Origin: Rhizophagus irregularis
Taxonomy: Eukaryota; Glomeromycota; Glomeromycetes; Glomerales; Glomeraceae
Direction of reading: 5' to 3'
Assembly (NCBI RefSeq): GCF_026210795.1
Contig: NC_089447.1
Location: 1,304,501-1,368,500 of the forward strand
Length of the DNA: 64,000 nucleotides
Shown one piece after another: positions 35,442-46,638 of this stretch. A program made the position numbers and the translations under genes. The notes beneath the pieces were generated by a model. That model did no database searches and was not told the origin of the DNA. It was given only the letters and a program-made list of their open reading frames with translations. The first letter of the stretch is position 1. Every line of letters starts with the position of its first letter.

Positions 35442-35539
35442 TACAGTCAACTCTCTATAAATGCGCTCCCCTTGGGACCATATACATAATTTTTGTATAG
35501 TGCATTTATAGATGGGAGGGTAATGGAAAGTTGACTGTA
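35442..35539. mobile_element. 98-bp Tc1/mariner MITE
   Basis: TACAGTCAACTCTCTATAAA at the left end. The right end reads TTTATAGATGGGAGGG and then AGTTGACTGTA, with TA at both borders. It sits about 110 bp beyond the stop codon of the cyclin H gene. Confidence 0.75.
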
Positions 35540-35645
35540 TTGATATAAAATATAATTAATAAATCTTCATTGTATACGTAGCACAATCATTGTTTTTATT
35601 ATAACAGAAGAAATTACATTAATAACACACGAATTTTTCTCAAGA

Positions 35646-37144
35646 CTATTTAAATACTTCTTCTAAAGATTTTTGATATTCGTCTTCAATTCTTTTTTTT
35701 TTATGGTGATCGGCATCTTCAAGGCCTTCTCTTTCGAGCTTTCTCTTCCTTGAACTTAATTTTTTATTTAGTTTATTTTAGTATAAATAGCATAAATATT
35801 AAATGGCTGTTCTCATTTTTAACACTTACATGGCGCTATTTGGATTTTTTTCGGGATTTTTACATTTATGTAATCTAGCATCGATCTCTTTTGCCTTATT
35901 GAGGGGAGTAGGTTCATATTCTTTTATAATTTTTTCAATTTCATCGAGTATCTTGTATAAATTATCTAGTTTTCCTTTAGGTTCAGAGTTAAATTTTATA
36001 CGAAAATAACTAGTAACCCGAAAGAAATTCCATATTAATAATATTTAAAATTATTTACTTATAAAAATTATTCTTACCTATTCAGATCAAAATTTAATTC
36101 TTTGGCAGCAATACGTACCGTTGCTAATGCGATTTGTGATGGTTGATAAAGAAACATTGTATCGGTGAAAAGAGATTTGTGAATGTATTCCTTTGATTTT
36201 TCGTATATAGCTTGTATTTTTTTTGCATCTTTTAAAGCCGTCTTCATTAAATAAAAAGTACGGTGATCAATAGTTAATTATAAAAACTATAAACTTATTT
36301 CAAAATTTAATACATACTTGCATGTCTAGAAATAGTCCATACGCACTGAGATATGGATGATGAACAGTAAATTCATATCTTAAACTTCGTGCAACTATTA
36401 ACTCTAAATCGAAAAAAACTTCCTTGGTCGCTTTGGTAGTTAAGAATTTAATAAAATCTTCGATAGGAACAAACGAAAATTCGGTTTTTGCAGCGAGGAA
36501 AAGACAAGTTATCCTGCAAATTACATTATTTCGTTAAGATTAATTTGATTTTATGCTTTAATAAACAATCCAATCGGACCCACATTATATCCCTGGGGTG
36601 ATAATCCATCATAGTATTTCGTAAATAAAATCTCTTTACATATGTTATTGCACTGGCCTAAACAAAGAAATTAATTTTAATCATCATATTATACGATTAG
36701 AATTTTATTGATCAAGGAATTATAATTAAATTATAATTACTTTTACTTTATCTGTGAATTTATTTTTTTGAATTTCCTCGGGGAATTTACTGTCGACTAA
36801 AGGAATTTGTGTTTGATAATAATTGCACAATGCTAATTCATCTTCCATCTTTAAATATTCGATTTCAGATGGATTTAATCGCGGTGAATTTACTCGTTCA
36901 GGTTGTTCACCACGTGTAGGTGTTGATTTTGCTGAAACTAATTTTTGCAGTTCCTAAGGAAAATAACAATGAATAATTCGAATAAAATATTCAATAAATA
37001 TATTTTACTTACAGCTTCCTCCAACACCCTTTGTTTCACTCGCTCTACAGCTGACACATGATTCTTTTCACGGATTTCTTGCAGTTTCTCCTTTGAATAG
37101 AACCAATTTCGATATTGGGAAGTTTCTGTAAATAATTCTTTCAT
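35646..37144 (-). CDS. Cyclin H (TFIIH/CAK cyclin subunit)
   Basis: Seven exons: 37144-37013, 36953-36741, 36657-36584, 36513-36318, 36241-36078, 36009-35830 and 35754-35646. They encode 355 residues, within the usual size range. The N-terminus MKELFTETSQYRNWFYSKE has the S.QYR.W signature of cyclin H/Ccl1. The first cyclin box includes ALCNYYQTQIP, KASAITYVKRFYLRNTMMDYHPRDIM and TCLFLAAKTEF. The second spans roughly residues 195-260 (LYQPSQIALATVRIAAKEL). The C-terminus is Lys/Arg/Glu-rich. Cyclin H activates Cdk7/Kin28 within TFIIH, which phosphorylates the RNA polymerase II tail. The exon 3 donor GTGGGT is chosen so that DIM joins ITCLFLAAK in frame. It is divergent from RRP8. Confidence 0.9.
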
Positions 37145-37324
37145 TTTTTTAAAAAAAAAGATATAATCATAAAAAAATTTCCTATTTTAGGAATTAATTC
37201 TATTCCTAAAAAAAATTTCCTAATTCAGTAAAATTCCAAATTTTTTTAGATCGTCTGATCACGTGATAATCGATCAGATTATTTAAGATTTTTTTTTTTG
37301 TTTGGTTTTGAAACTTTTGCCAAT
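37145..37324. promoter_or_regulatory. Divergent promoter, cyclin H / RRP8
   Basis: A 180-bp region between the two start codons. The palindrome TCACGTGA (37259-37266) is followed by TAATCGATCAGATTA. Both genes serve basic transcription or ribosome functions, so shared control is plausible. Confidence 0.6.
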
Positions 37325-38735
37325 ATGTTTGAAACCGGTTGGAATTTAGGAAAAGTGAAACCTCAAAAAACAACAACAAATGATAAACGTAATAAAAAAA
37401 GAACGCAAGAACAAGTGGCATATACAGAAAAGAAGAAACGTAAACTGAATAATATTTCAAAAATAAGTAAGAATCAAGAGCCAAACCAGTTAGATAAGAA
37501 TAAGCCGAAAAAATATGCACAATCTATAAAAGATGAAAAATTGAAAGAACATCATCAAATTGGACAAAATAAGCAAATGATTATTTCTAAAAAATCGAAA
37601 TCAAAGGTTGTTTTCGTAATTAAAATGGATTCCTAAATCCTACTTAGAAATTTAACTAAATTATTCTTTAGAATACACATAGTCCTTTCGCAGATGCTGA
37701 TGATTTCGATAACTCTGAAGAAAGCGCTAAAGAAGTATTATTAAACCCCGAAAAATTAAAAAATGGTAAATTAGAAAAAATGAGAAAGAAATTATCTGAG
37801 GGTAAATTTCGTTGGATAAATGAACAATTATACACAATAACTGGATCAAAGGCTTTAGAAATGTTTCAGGAGAACCCACAATTATTTGATGAGGTTAAAT
37901 GTAAATTAATTATTTTTTAATAAGTTTTATAAAATTGTAAACGGACTTATTAACAATTCAACTTCATTGATAGTATCATGATGGATTTAGGTCAGTTGTT
38001 GAATCGTGGCCAGTTAATCCTGTTGATTTAATATTGTTATATTTGAAGCAGAAGTCAGAAGAAATAATTGTTGCAGATTTGGGTTGTGGTGAAGGTAAGA
38101 TAGGATTGGAATCACCAAATAAAGTGCTATCATTCGATTTGGTTGCTAAACACGATAAAGTGATCGTGTGCGATATTGCCAAGGTATGAATTATAATTTA
38201 CCTGATTTATTGGAAAATTTATCTTTTTAATAAATAAATTATTTCATTTTTAGCTACCGATTCCTGACAGTTTCTTTGATATTGTGATATTTTGTTTATC
38301 GCTTATGGGAACCAATTATGTTGAGTTTCTCAAAGAAGCATATCGTGTATTGAAACCAAGGTTAGTCTATTAACTTGTATTTTAAATTTATGGAGTATGT
38401 ACATGTGTTGTATATATTAATTTTTATTTTTTTGTAAATAGTGGTGAATTGAAAATTGCTGAGGTTGTAAGTCGATTCTCTGATATTAATAAATTTATTG
38501 AAGTTCTCGCAGAGATCGGATTTAAATTAATGAAGAAGGTATGAAAATAAATATTATAAATAATTATGATTGTACGTTCGTTTTAAATTTTTAACATTTT
38601 CCTTTATTTAAGGATAATTCAAATAAGATGTTTATTATGTTTGATTTCGCCAAGAAAAAATCTAACAAGACAAAAAAGTTGCAATCACACCATGCTGCAG
38701 AATTATTAAAGCCATGTGTTTATAAGAGACGTTGA
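37325..38735 (+). CDS. RRP8: RRP8-like 25S rRNA adenine methyltransferase
   Basis: Six exons: 37325-37606, 37672-37893, 37974-38183, 38254-38360, 38442-38538 and 38613-38735. They encode 346 residues. The first about 120 residues are Lys-rich and disordered, apt for nucleolar targeting. The catalytic part starts [16 protein letters not shown] (about residue 130), typical of RRP8. It then has [18 protein letters not shown] and the SAM-binding loop [12 protein letters not shown] (D203-G210). [36 protein letters not shown] and a C-terminal KPCVYKRR follow. RRP8 makes the m1A modification in large-subunit rRNA helix 25.1 and helps early rRNA cleavage. ATG at 37325 is the first ATG in frame; the MFETGW start resembles family members. 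It is convergent with the ZGPAT-like gene. Confidence 0.92.
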
Positions 38736-38965
38736 ATACAATATTTTGCCAGTACTAGTCTTAATAATGTATACATACTGTATTTATTGAATATATTTCG
38801 AGATTTTTATGTGATTAAATTAAAACTTTTTAATAAGATTATATAATCAATCACACTATAATACTATATATCTCATATTTCATCAAATTTTATAAATATT
38901 AAATTTTTGCGAAAATAATTAAATTAATTAACTCGCATAATATGCCATTATATCTAAAATAATAT

Positions 38966-40794
38966 CTAAAATACGATCATTTTTTTATTTCCCTTTGCTC
39001 TATCAAGACCACGCTGAATTTCTTGTTCTTTTCTTTTTAATGCCTGATAAGTTGCCTCAATTTGATTTATTTTTTCTCTAAAATGTTTAGCCATAGTGGA
39101 ATCTTTCTTTTCATTTCTCTTTAATGATTCTTTAGCTTTTTGAAGTTCTTGGTATTTTTGATTTAGTTGATTCTGAATATGATAAAGTTGTAACTGGCTA
39201 TTTTCCAATGTCGATTTTTGGAAACGTTCATTACCGCTAGCACCACCACTATTACCATTTGATAATGATCCAGCAGACAATAAAGTTGTTGATACATTAC
39301 AAGCTTCAGTAAAATTACTGTTTTCACGATGTTTGCTTTTATTTAATGAGACGTTCAAAAAATCAAAAACATCTGAATTATTATTATTAGCACTAGAAGA
39401 AGTATATCCAATTCTGTTTTTGATTCTTTTAGATGAATTATGGACAGTTTTTGATCCTTCCGATTTATGACGACGTCGGCGTCGACGATGTGGCCCGGTC
39501 AGGTCAGGTTTTCCTTCCTTATCAATAAAGTCTAATGAAACTCCCTTACTAAAGAGTTTTACTTCAATCGGACTTGTTATACCTTCGCTGTTTTTTCCTA
39601 AACCTTCGCCCTAAGAATAACCGATAAACTTTCGTTTAGATCTGCCAATAATTTACCTTCTTACCTGATTCGGAAAAAATTTAAATGTAAAATGATCATT
39701 CTTATTTAATTTATTTTAATCATTACCATTTTATATCCCATTTTTGCCATAATCCGAGAAGCAACGCCTTTCGTATGTTTTTCCCATTCTGCAAAATGAA
39801 CCTGGGTATCATTGTGATTATAAACATTTAAAATATCACTATCATTACTTTCAGAACCTAGTCCCAATCTCAACGAAGGAGAATCGCTTTCACTTAAACT
39901 GGCACTTTCATCATCATCGGAATATTCGCCGAAAGAACTTTCATCCTCGTTTTCAAGTCCAACAACTGGTATGATTTCATCATGAGAAACTACGAAACCA
40001 TCTGGATGTTCATTCTCATAGCCTTTGTAAATTACTCTGAATCCTTGACCACCTTCTTCAATATTTATAAGTTTGGCCATATACCAAACTTCGTCTTTAT
40101 ACTCCGCCCAAAAATACCGGCCAATTTGATATGTATCCACATGATCAATATTCAAAAGTTCATAAGGCGCTACAAGTTCAAATGATATCTCTTCTCCATG
40201 AGAGTAATTATAAGCACAAGGTACTGTTTTACAATGAGAAGAAATATATTTTTTGCATATACGAGTTGAAGGGGTAATTGGAGTTAAAATCAAAACATTA
40301 CAAGTTTTCTTCTCTGTATTAATACTATGTATTAATCCTGGTAAAAAAAACACTTTTTCATAATCCGGATGAGTCCACGGAATGCAACATTTATCACCAG
40401 GTTGTATAATTTCTGTATCTTCAATATTTGCCAATGATTTGCGTTGTGCTGCTACATCAGTGCTTTCCGTCTCCAAGTTCGAATTTCGGAAACAACAAGA
40501 GAAAGACGAAAGTTAACACATTTTTATCTAACTCAATAAACATATGTTCAAATATTCATTTTCCTTTACCGTTTTATTTTGTTCTTCGAATAAGCCAAAA
40601 TGTGCGAGTAGTTCATTCTTTTTTACTTGTAATAATTGTTCTTGTTGTAATTTTATCAAGTCCTTGAGTTCTCTAGAAAGATTCTTTAATTCAGAATCTT
40701 GTGGACTAAAAAGTAATAGTTCTTCTATTTCTTTTAAAGACTCTTCGTTTTCTTTAATCGAACTCTCTAAATCTGTGGTCAAAGATCCAGACAT
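38966..40794 (-). CDS. ZGPAT-like CCCH zinc finger / G-patch protein
   Basis: Three exons: 40794-40570, 40470-39727 and 39610-38966. They encode 537 residues, close to the size of animal ZGPAT. Order of parts: an N-terminal Glu/Lys/Leu-rich coiled coil (about 1-75); a CCCH finger (C147, C155, C160, H166 in RICKKYISSHC..VPC); a Tudor-like segment (GRYFWAEYKDEVWYMAKLI, VIYKGYENEHPDGFV); an acidic stretch; a G-patch across the exon 2/3 junction (SRIMAKMGYKM, GEGLGKNSEG); an Arg-rich run (PHRRRRRR); and a C-terminal coiled coil. In animals ZGPAT is a nuclear regulator of transcription and splicing; G-patch proteins activate DEAH helicases. The fungal role is not established. It is divergent from the ArfGAP gene over 197 bp. 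Confidence 0.9.
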
Positions 40795-40991
40795 TTTTTT
40801 AAATTTTTTTTAATAAAAAAAAGTTGATATCTTCATTACGTAGATTAGATCCTAAATTGGTTAGTTTATGCTTTAGACACGTTATTACATAATGCAATTC
40901 ATAATATAATACTTATTGTTTACAAACTCACTTCTTGTTGCCATCTAAAAATTCTAATTGGAAACCTGTTTTTACTAAGAACTTAAACAAC
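40795..40991. promoter_or_regulatory. Divergent promoter, ZGPAT-like / ArfGAP
   Basis: A 197-bp gap between start codons. It has a GACACGTTATTACATAATG block but no perfect CACGTG. Both transcripts must start within it or inside the opposite 5' UTR. Confidence 0.5.
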
Positions 40992-43338
40992 ATGGATAGA
41001 GCTAAAAAAGTAGTCAACGAAAAGAATGAGCGCATCTTGCTCGAAATGACAAAACAACCCGGAAACGATACATGCGCTGACTGTGGTGCAAAAGGTCGGT
41101 ATATAAAAACCATTATTCCGCCCTTGTTCTTTTCGTTTTGTATAAGTACATTTTTTTTACTTGAACAAATATTTTTAGGGCCTCGATGGGCTTCTCACAA
41201 CCTTGGCGTATTTCTTTGCATACGTTGTGGTGGCCTACATCGCAAAATGGGTACTCATATTTCTAAAGTTAAATCAATATCTTTAGATTCTTGGACACCG
41301 GAACAAATTGAGGTGATTGATCGAATCAAAGTTTCTATATAAATTAATTGACTTTTTGTCTAATTAATGTCCGCATCGACTTATAGAATATGCGACAGTG
41401 GGGAAATTTGAAAGCTAATGCCAAATGGAACCCTCATTCAGAATTACATCCTGTGCCAGTTAATGCTTCCGATAGGTAAATTATAGCTTTTGTGTATAAA
41501 ATTTTTGTGAAGCTTAATTGTTAATCATATTTTTATAGTGAAATGGAAAGATATATACGAAACAAATACGAAAGGCAAATCTATCGTGATCATCCTGATA
41601 AGGTGTGAGATATATTTTTTACAATATAAAAGCTTATTCCATCAATATATATATTTATTAATCTTTATTGATTAATCAGCCTAAGCAATCAACGTTTAGT
41701 TCATCTGTACCTCCTCCGACACCTCCACGTCGTGCAGCAAATGATTCCATTATAAAATATAATAATAATGAACGTGGTAATCATGATAGCGCGTTACGTC
41801 AACTCAAAGATATGGGATTCACTGATCACGCCCGAAATCGCGAAGTTTTAAATACTACTAACGGTGATCTTAGTGCAGCTATTGAAATTCTCTGTAGACT
41901 TCCAAGTGGATCGGCTCCATCTGCATCATCATCAATTGTTTCAAATATTTCGAGTGATGAAAAGTTAACCCAGTTATGGAATATGGGATTCCAAGACGAA
42001 GCAAAAAACCGCGATGCTCTTCGACGTACTGGTGGTAATGTTGAAGTAGCTGCTGCATTACTGTTAGAAGCTCGTAATGCTGAGAGTTTGAATAACAATA
42101 GTACCAGTAGTCCGAAATCCAATCCTTCGGTTAATCCTCAAACAGAACAACAGCGAATGCAAATTAAATTACCAATTTCACAATCATCCGGCCAATCACT
42201 TATAAATTCTTCGAAACAAATTCCATTTCAAAATACTACTCAAAATTCTTCGCAAACCATTTTGGACGCGTTTGGATCACTTTCTTCAGAAACTGGTTTG
42301 TTAAACTTCTTTTTTTTAAAAAAAAGTTAATAAATAAAAAGTTATTAATAATTTATCTCTTATAATTTTAAAGAAATTCAACAACCACTAACTCAACAGC
42401 AACAAAATAAATTTGATAAAAATGCAATCCTTTCATTATTCAGTGCACCTCAACAATCATTAATAAGCCATAATCCTAATTCATTTAATTCAATAAATAA
42501 CGGAATACCACTAAGATCAGCTAGTTCCGCTGAGCAACAAAATCAATTTAGTCAGACTCAACAAAATTTAGTGAGTAGAGGAGTTGGTTTTAATTCCAAC
42601 CAATCAATCTTATCTAATAGTACTTTTGAAAATGCGAGAACTTCTACACCATCTGGAACTGATTTATTTGGGCTAAATTTTAGCACGAGTAGTTCAACAA
42701 TGTCGTCTAATGAATTTAATGGTTTGAATAGTGGGTTTGGTGGTAGAATGAATTCTTATGAGGCTAGAGCATATGATGGAAGTCTTATTTCTAATACATC
42801 TAATATTCCATTTAGAACCAACAATGCTGATAATAATCTAGTAAGTAAAATCATTTAAATACATTTTTTTCGATTAAAGCTGACTTTTTTTTTGAATAAA
42901 AATAATTTCCAGTTTGGTGTTAGTATGCAGCAAAATTCAATTGTTTCACCTGAAATGATGGCAAATCGTCAAAATTCTTTGCCAAATTTTGGAAATGTAA
43001 CTTCAATATCATCATTTCCATTGATTGAAAACACAAATATGTCATATACTTCTATGAATACTACGTCAGATCATGGAATTGGACAATTACAACAAATAGT
43101 ACCTTCAGGTTTTGGGACACAACAAATTAGTCCATTTTCGAATGGGCGACCAAATCAATCAAATGGACTATTATCTCATCAACAAAAAAATTTAATTAAT
43201 AGTATTACTAATCAAAATCAAAATCAAAATCAAAATCAATCGAACAATAATAATCATTTATTTTCTGCTGTTAATGGTAATGGGTTTATGAGTAGTACTA
43301 CAAGTACAAATTTCGGATGGCCAAATATGAACCATTAA
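40992..43338 (+). CDS. ArfGAP protein with two UBA domains
   Basis: Seven exons: 40992-41094, 41179-41312, 41387-41475, 41539-41602, 41680-42295, 42374-42840 and 42913-43338. They encode 632 residues. The ArfGAP zinc finger is complete: C28, C31, C48, C51 and the Arg (R56) at the expected distance, followed by GLHRKMGTHISKVKSI and the DSWTPEQIENM helix. Two UBA domains follow (about 166-206, LRQLKDMGFTDHARNREVL; about 231-272, LTQLWNMGFQDEAKNRDAL). The rest is Asn/Gln/Ser-rich, low complexity, with an NQNQNQNQNQ run near the end. The layout ArfGAP-UBA-Q-rich resembles yeast Gts1; the doubled UBA is noteworthy. Expected to stimulate GTP hydrolysis on Arf GTPases in vesicle traffic. Confidence 0.9.
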
Positions 43339-43899
43339 GAAATTTTAAGTAATATAATGGTTTGGATTGTATAATATTAGTTTAGTAATTAATTTTTGTC
43401 CCTTTTTTTTTTATTTGCAATAGACATTGAATCTTAATACTTTTATAGATCATTACAATCACATTTATAATATTTATATCTATTTGTATTAAAAATAAAT
43501 AAATTCTGAAACATATATATTAAGTAATCTATAAAATTATTTTGAATTAAATCAATTTTCATTTTTTAATTTGTTATATATTCCTGAATTTACAAATATA
43601 AATATTTTATTATAAAAGTAAGGAGTAATTTTATTTAATCAAAAAAATTTTTTAATTATTAAAGTAAACAAAATAAACTTCCAATAATTAATTGATTTGA
43701 AAAATCAAAACTAAAAAATTTACTTCAAAAAACTGCAAGTAATTTATATATATTTAATTTATAATAATACTGTATATCAACTTATTTTGCAAATTAATAT
43801 TAACATTTAGGTATTTAATTAATAGTAATTAAAAAACTAAATTTTTTTTTTTGTTATCTGCAGTACATTTAACACTTTATTAAGATAAAAATAATTAAC
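43339..43899. other. 3' flank, AT-rich, no gene seen
   Basis: Contains the likely 3' UTR of the ArfGAP gene, then A/T-rich DNA up to the mariner-like end at 43900. Confidence 0.5.
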
Positions 43900-44219
43900 T
43901 ACAGTCACCTCTCTCTACAACGACCTCAATATAGCGAATAACACGATATAACAGATTTTCAGTGTGGTACTAATTTAAATATGAAAAAAACCCTTGATAT
44001 AACGAAGTTACTATTTATTTACTGTATAACATAGTACAAAGTAAAGTGAGTGAATTGCGTCTTTATTTTGTTAATTTATTGCTCATTTCTATAAAAATTT
44101 AAAAGTGTTAGTAAACGTTCTAACAAAAGAAACCACCCACACATATACATGTCACCACATCCTTTAAATACGTACTAAGTAATAAATCTGTTTCAAGTTT
44201 CTTCTTTTGATATTACCCA

Positions 44220-44482
44220 CCCGCTGAAACTTCTAAAAAAAAAAATAAAAACAGTTAGTAAATTTATAAAAAAAACTAAAAAAATAACTAAGATTCATAC
44301 TCGCACTTATGAATCTTCTTTCCATCTTTGAAAATCTACTTGAATTGAAGTCTATAAAATAAAAAAAGGATGGTTAGTAAACTGTTCCACTTTATTAAAA
44401 AAAATAAAAAAAAATTAAGATTCAATCGTACTAGTACTTACGAATCTTAGTTAATTCTTTTTCCGTCAGAATTCCGCTCAAA
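44220..44482 (-). repeat. Mini-exon-like array, downstream part
   Basis: Minus strand. Exon-like cores of about 40 bp are preceded by TTTATTTT..TAG tracts. The one near 44330-44370 is followed by ATAAGT (a decayed donor) and the one near 44440-44482 by GTAAGTAC. Intervening AT-rich spacers are 80-90 bp. The cores are diverged copies of those at 46639-47160. Confidence 0.65.
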
Positions 44483-45189
44483 TAGAGATGCGATCTGGAT
44501 GAAATTTTACAATCCGTGATCCGCCCGGATCAATCCAGATTATCATAAGATTAAATCTGAATCATATGTGCCAATTTTTGGAATTAGTCTAAATTAAGAT
44601 TTTTATAAAAATTTAATATTTTAGTAAGATTAACATTACACAAATCTAAATTAAATATGTGTTACATATTTACGTAACTCAGATTTAATAAAAAATAATA
44701 AAAATTTTTTTAATCAATATTCAAAAATAACGGTAATAATCACTTCTTTTTCCCCATCACTGCCCATCACTTTTCCATCATTTTTCTATTCACTTTTATT
44801 AAATATGACAAAAAAGTTTATAAGCAAATATAGCAGTTATTTTTAAGTGGTAAGTAAAAGAAAAAACTTAATATTTTATATACATAGATAAGACATATTT
44901 TTTCATAATTTTTAGCTTTAATTTATTGTTTTTTCTTTGTAAAAAATACATGCAAATAAAAAATAATTATGATGTAAAATAGTTGTAAAATGAATAATAA
45001 GATATTCTTTTTTTTCAAAATAACTAATTATATATTTGTTTTTTATTTTTTAAAATTATTTTATTAGATTTATTCTACTAAAATCCTTAAATGGCAAATA
45101 AAATCTTTTAAATAAAGTAAAAGAATTTGGGATTCTCTTATGAAAGCATTTTTTGGTAAGAAATAAAATTTTCAGATCGGACTTTATGC

Positions 45190-45840
45190 AGGTGACAAAA
45201 TCGTGCATTATTATTCCTGGAGATATGCTAACGTCATTATTTTACATTCATTTGAAAGCTGAGAATTTGCTCTATCGTAAGAATCAAAGATCAGGAAAAT
45301 TTGATCACTGGATGAGGCGTAATTAACGATCAAAGTCAAATCAAAATTAAAAATTAAAAATAAATATATTAGACGTAATTATTCACAATCCAGTGATTCA
45401 ATTCATTCGATTTTAGGCTTATTAGATAGACTCAATTTTCTCTTTCAAATGAATATAATTTCATTCGTGTAGCTTGCATCTACAGGTATTTAATAAATTT
45501 TTTTATATCAGATTTTATCAAACTTATAAAATTTTATATTAATAATATAATTGATGATTCCTAAACATCTACATATATTAAACGAATTATTTTAAATTTA
45601 TTTTAAAGATAAAAGTTGGCATCACCTTAGGGAGCAAAGATCATTCAAATTGAATCACTACATGTGAAGTAATTAATGATCAAATTTAGATAAAATTCAA
45701 TAAATATACTGAACGTAATTACTGAGCAACTAGTGATTCAATTCACTTGATTTTAGATTCATTAGATAGATCTCGATTTTCTCTTTCAAATGAATGTAAA
45801 TTTATTTGTATAGCTTATTTCTACGAAGAATTATCAATGA
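45190..45840. repeat. Two diverged direct repeats, about 240 bp
   Basis: 45260-45500 and 45625-45840 share GATCA..TTGAATCAC, GTAATTA, CCAGTGATTCAATTCA and TTTTCTCTTTCAAATGAAT blocks in the same order. No coding frame. Confidence 0.65.
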
Positions 45841-46059
45841 TTTTGTCATGAGAGTTATATTTGATCTTTTAAATTTTAATGATATCTTATATTAAAAAAA
45901 AATTAAAAATTATATAATTAATTAGTTTTTTTTGCATTATCTAGTATAAATTTATTATTCTTATATAAATGATAATTTATATTTGCTTTAATGAAATTAT
46001 TTTTGTGTAAAAAAATTAGATTCCAAGGATCGGCCCATATGAATCCAGATTAACTTCAA

Positions 46060-46545
46060 ATTTTTGGGTATCTCGGCACCCAACAATCGTATAGAGATGC
46101 ACTATAGCTCATTCGAATCGTTACAATGAGACGATTCGAATGAGCTATTGTGCATCTCTGTACGATTGTTGGATGCCGAGATATTCGGCAAACCGTCAAA
46201 AATTGGTAGTATCGTAAATAAAAAATGCTAATTTTTGACGTTTTGCCGAATATCTCGGCATCCAATCATTGTACAGGGGTGCACTGTAGCTCATTCGAAT
46301 CGTTGCAATGAGACGATTCGAATGAGATATTGTGCATCTCTGTACGATCACTGGATGCCAAGATATTCGGCAAAACGTAAAATTTTGCATAATCGTAAAA
46401 TGAAAATGCCAATGTTTGACGTTTTGCCGAATATCTCGGCATCCAGTGATCGTACAGAGATGCACAATAGCTCATTCAAATCGTCTCATTATGACTATTC
46501 GAACGAGCTATTGTGCATCTCTGTACGATCATTGGATGCTGTTTC
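46060..46545. repeat. Three tandem near-perfect hairpins
   Basis: Each unit, roughly 120-130 bp (about 46067-46192, 46247-46375 and 46424-46542), is an inverted repeat of CCGAATATCTCGGCATCCA, then TGTACAGAGATGCAC and ATAGCTCATTCGAATCG, around a short ATGAGACGAT centre. The palindrome explains the similar frames on both strands, which are not genes. Related half-sites are at 7340, 24460, 24890, 25250, 50205 and 61093. Confidence 0.85.
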
Positions 46546-46638
46546 AGATTAAAACGGATATCCTTAATCCATCTGGATGCATCCACTATCCATTCAGATC
46601 GGATGGATTGGCAAATGATCCGAATTTTCGCATCTCTA

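Larger units (their letters stand above)
44483..46638. mobile_element. hAT element inside a mini-exon
   Basis: Ends TAGAGATGCGA / TCGCATCTCTA with the perfect 8-bp duplication CGCTCAAA (44475-44482, 46639-46646). GATCTGGATGAA / TTCAGATCGGATGGATTGG-type motifs follow the ends. Non-coding; it contains two direct repeats (45190-45840) and three hairpins (46060-46545). Removing it joins GTTTTGAGCG to GAATTCTGAC and restores a 43-bp exon-like core. Confidence 0.88.
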
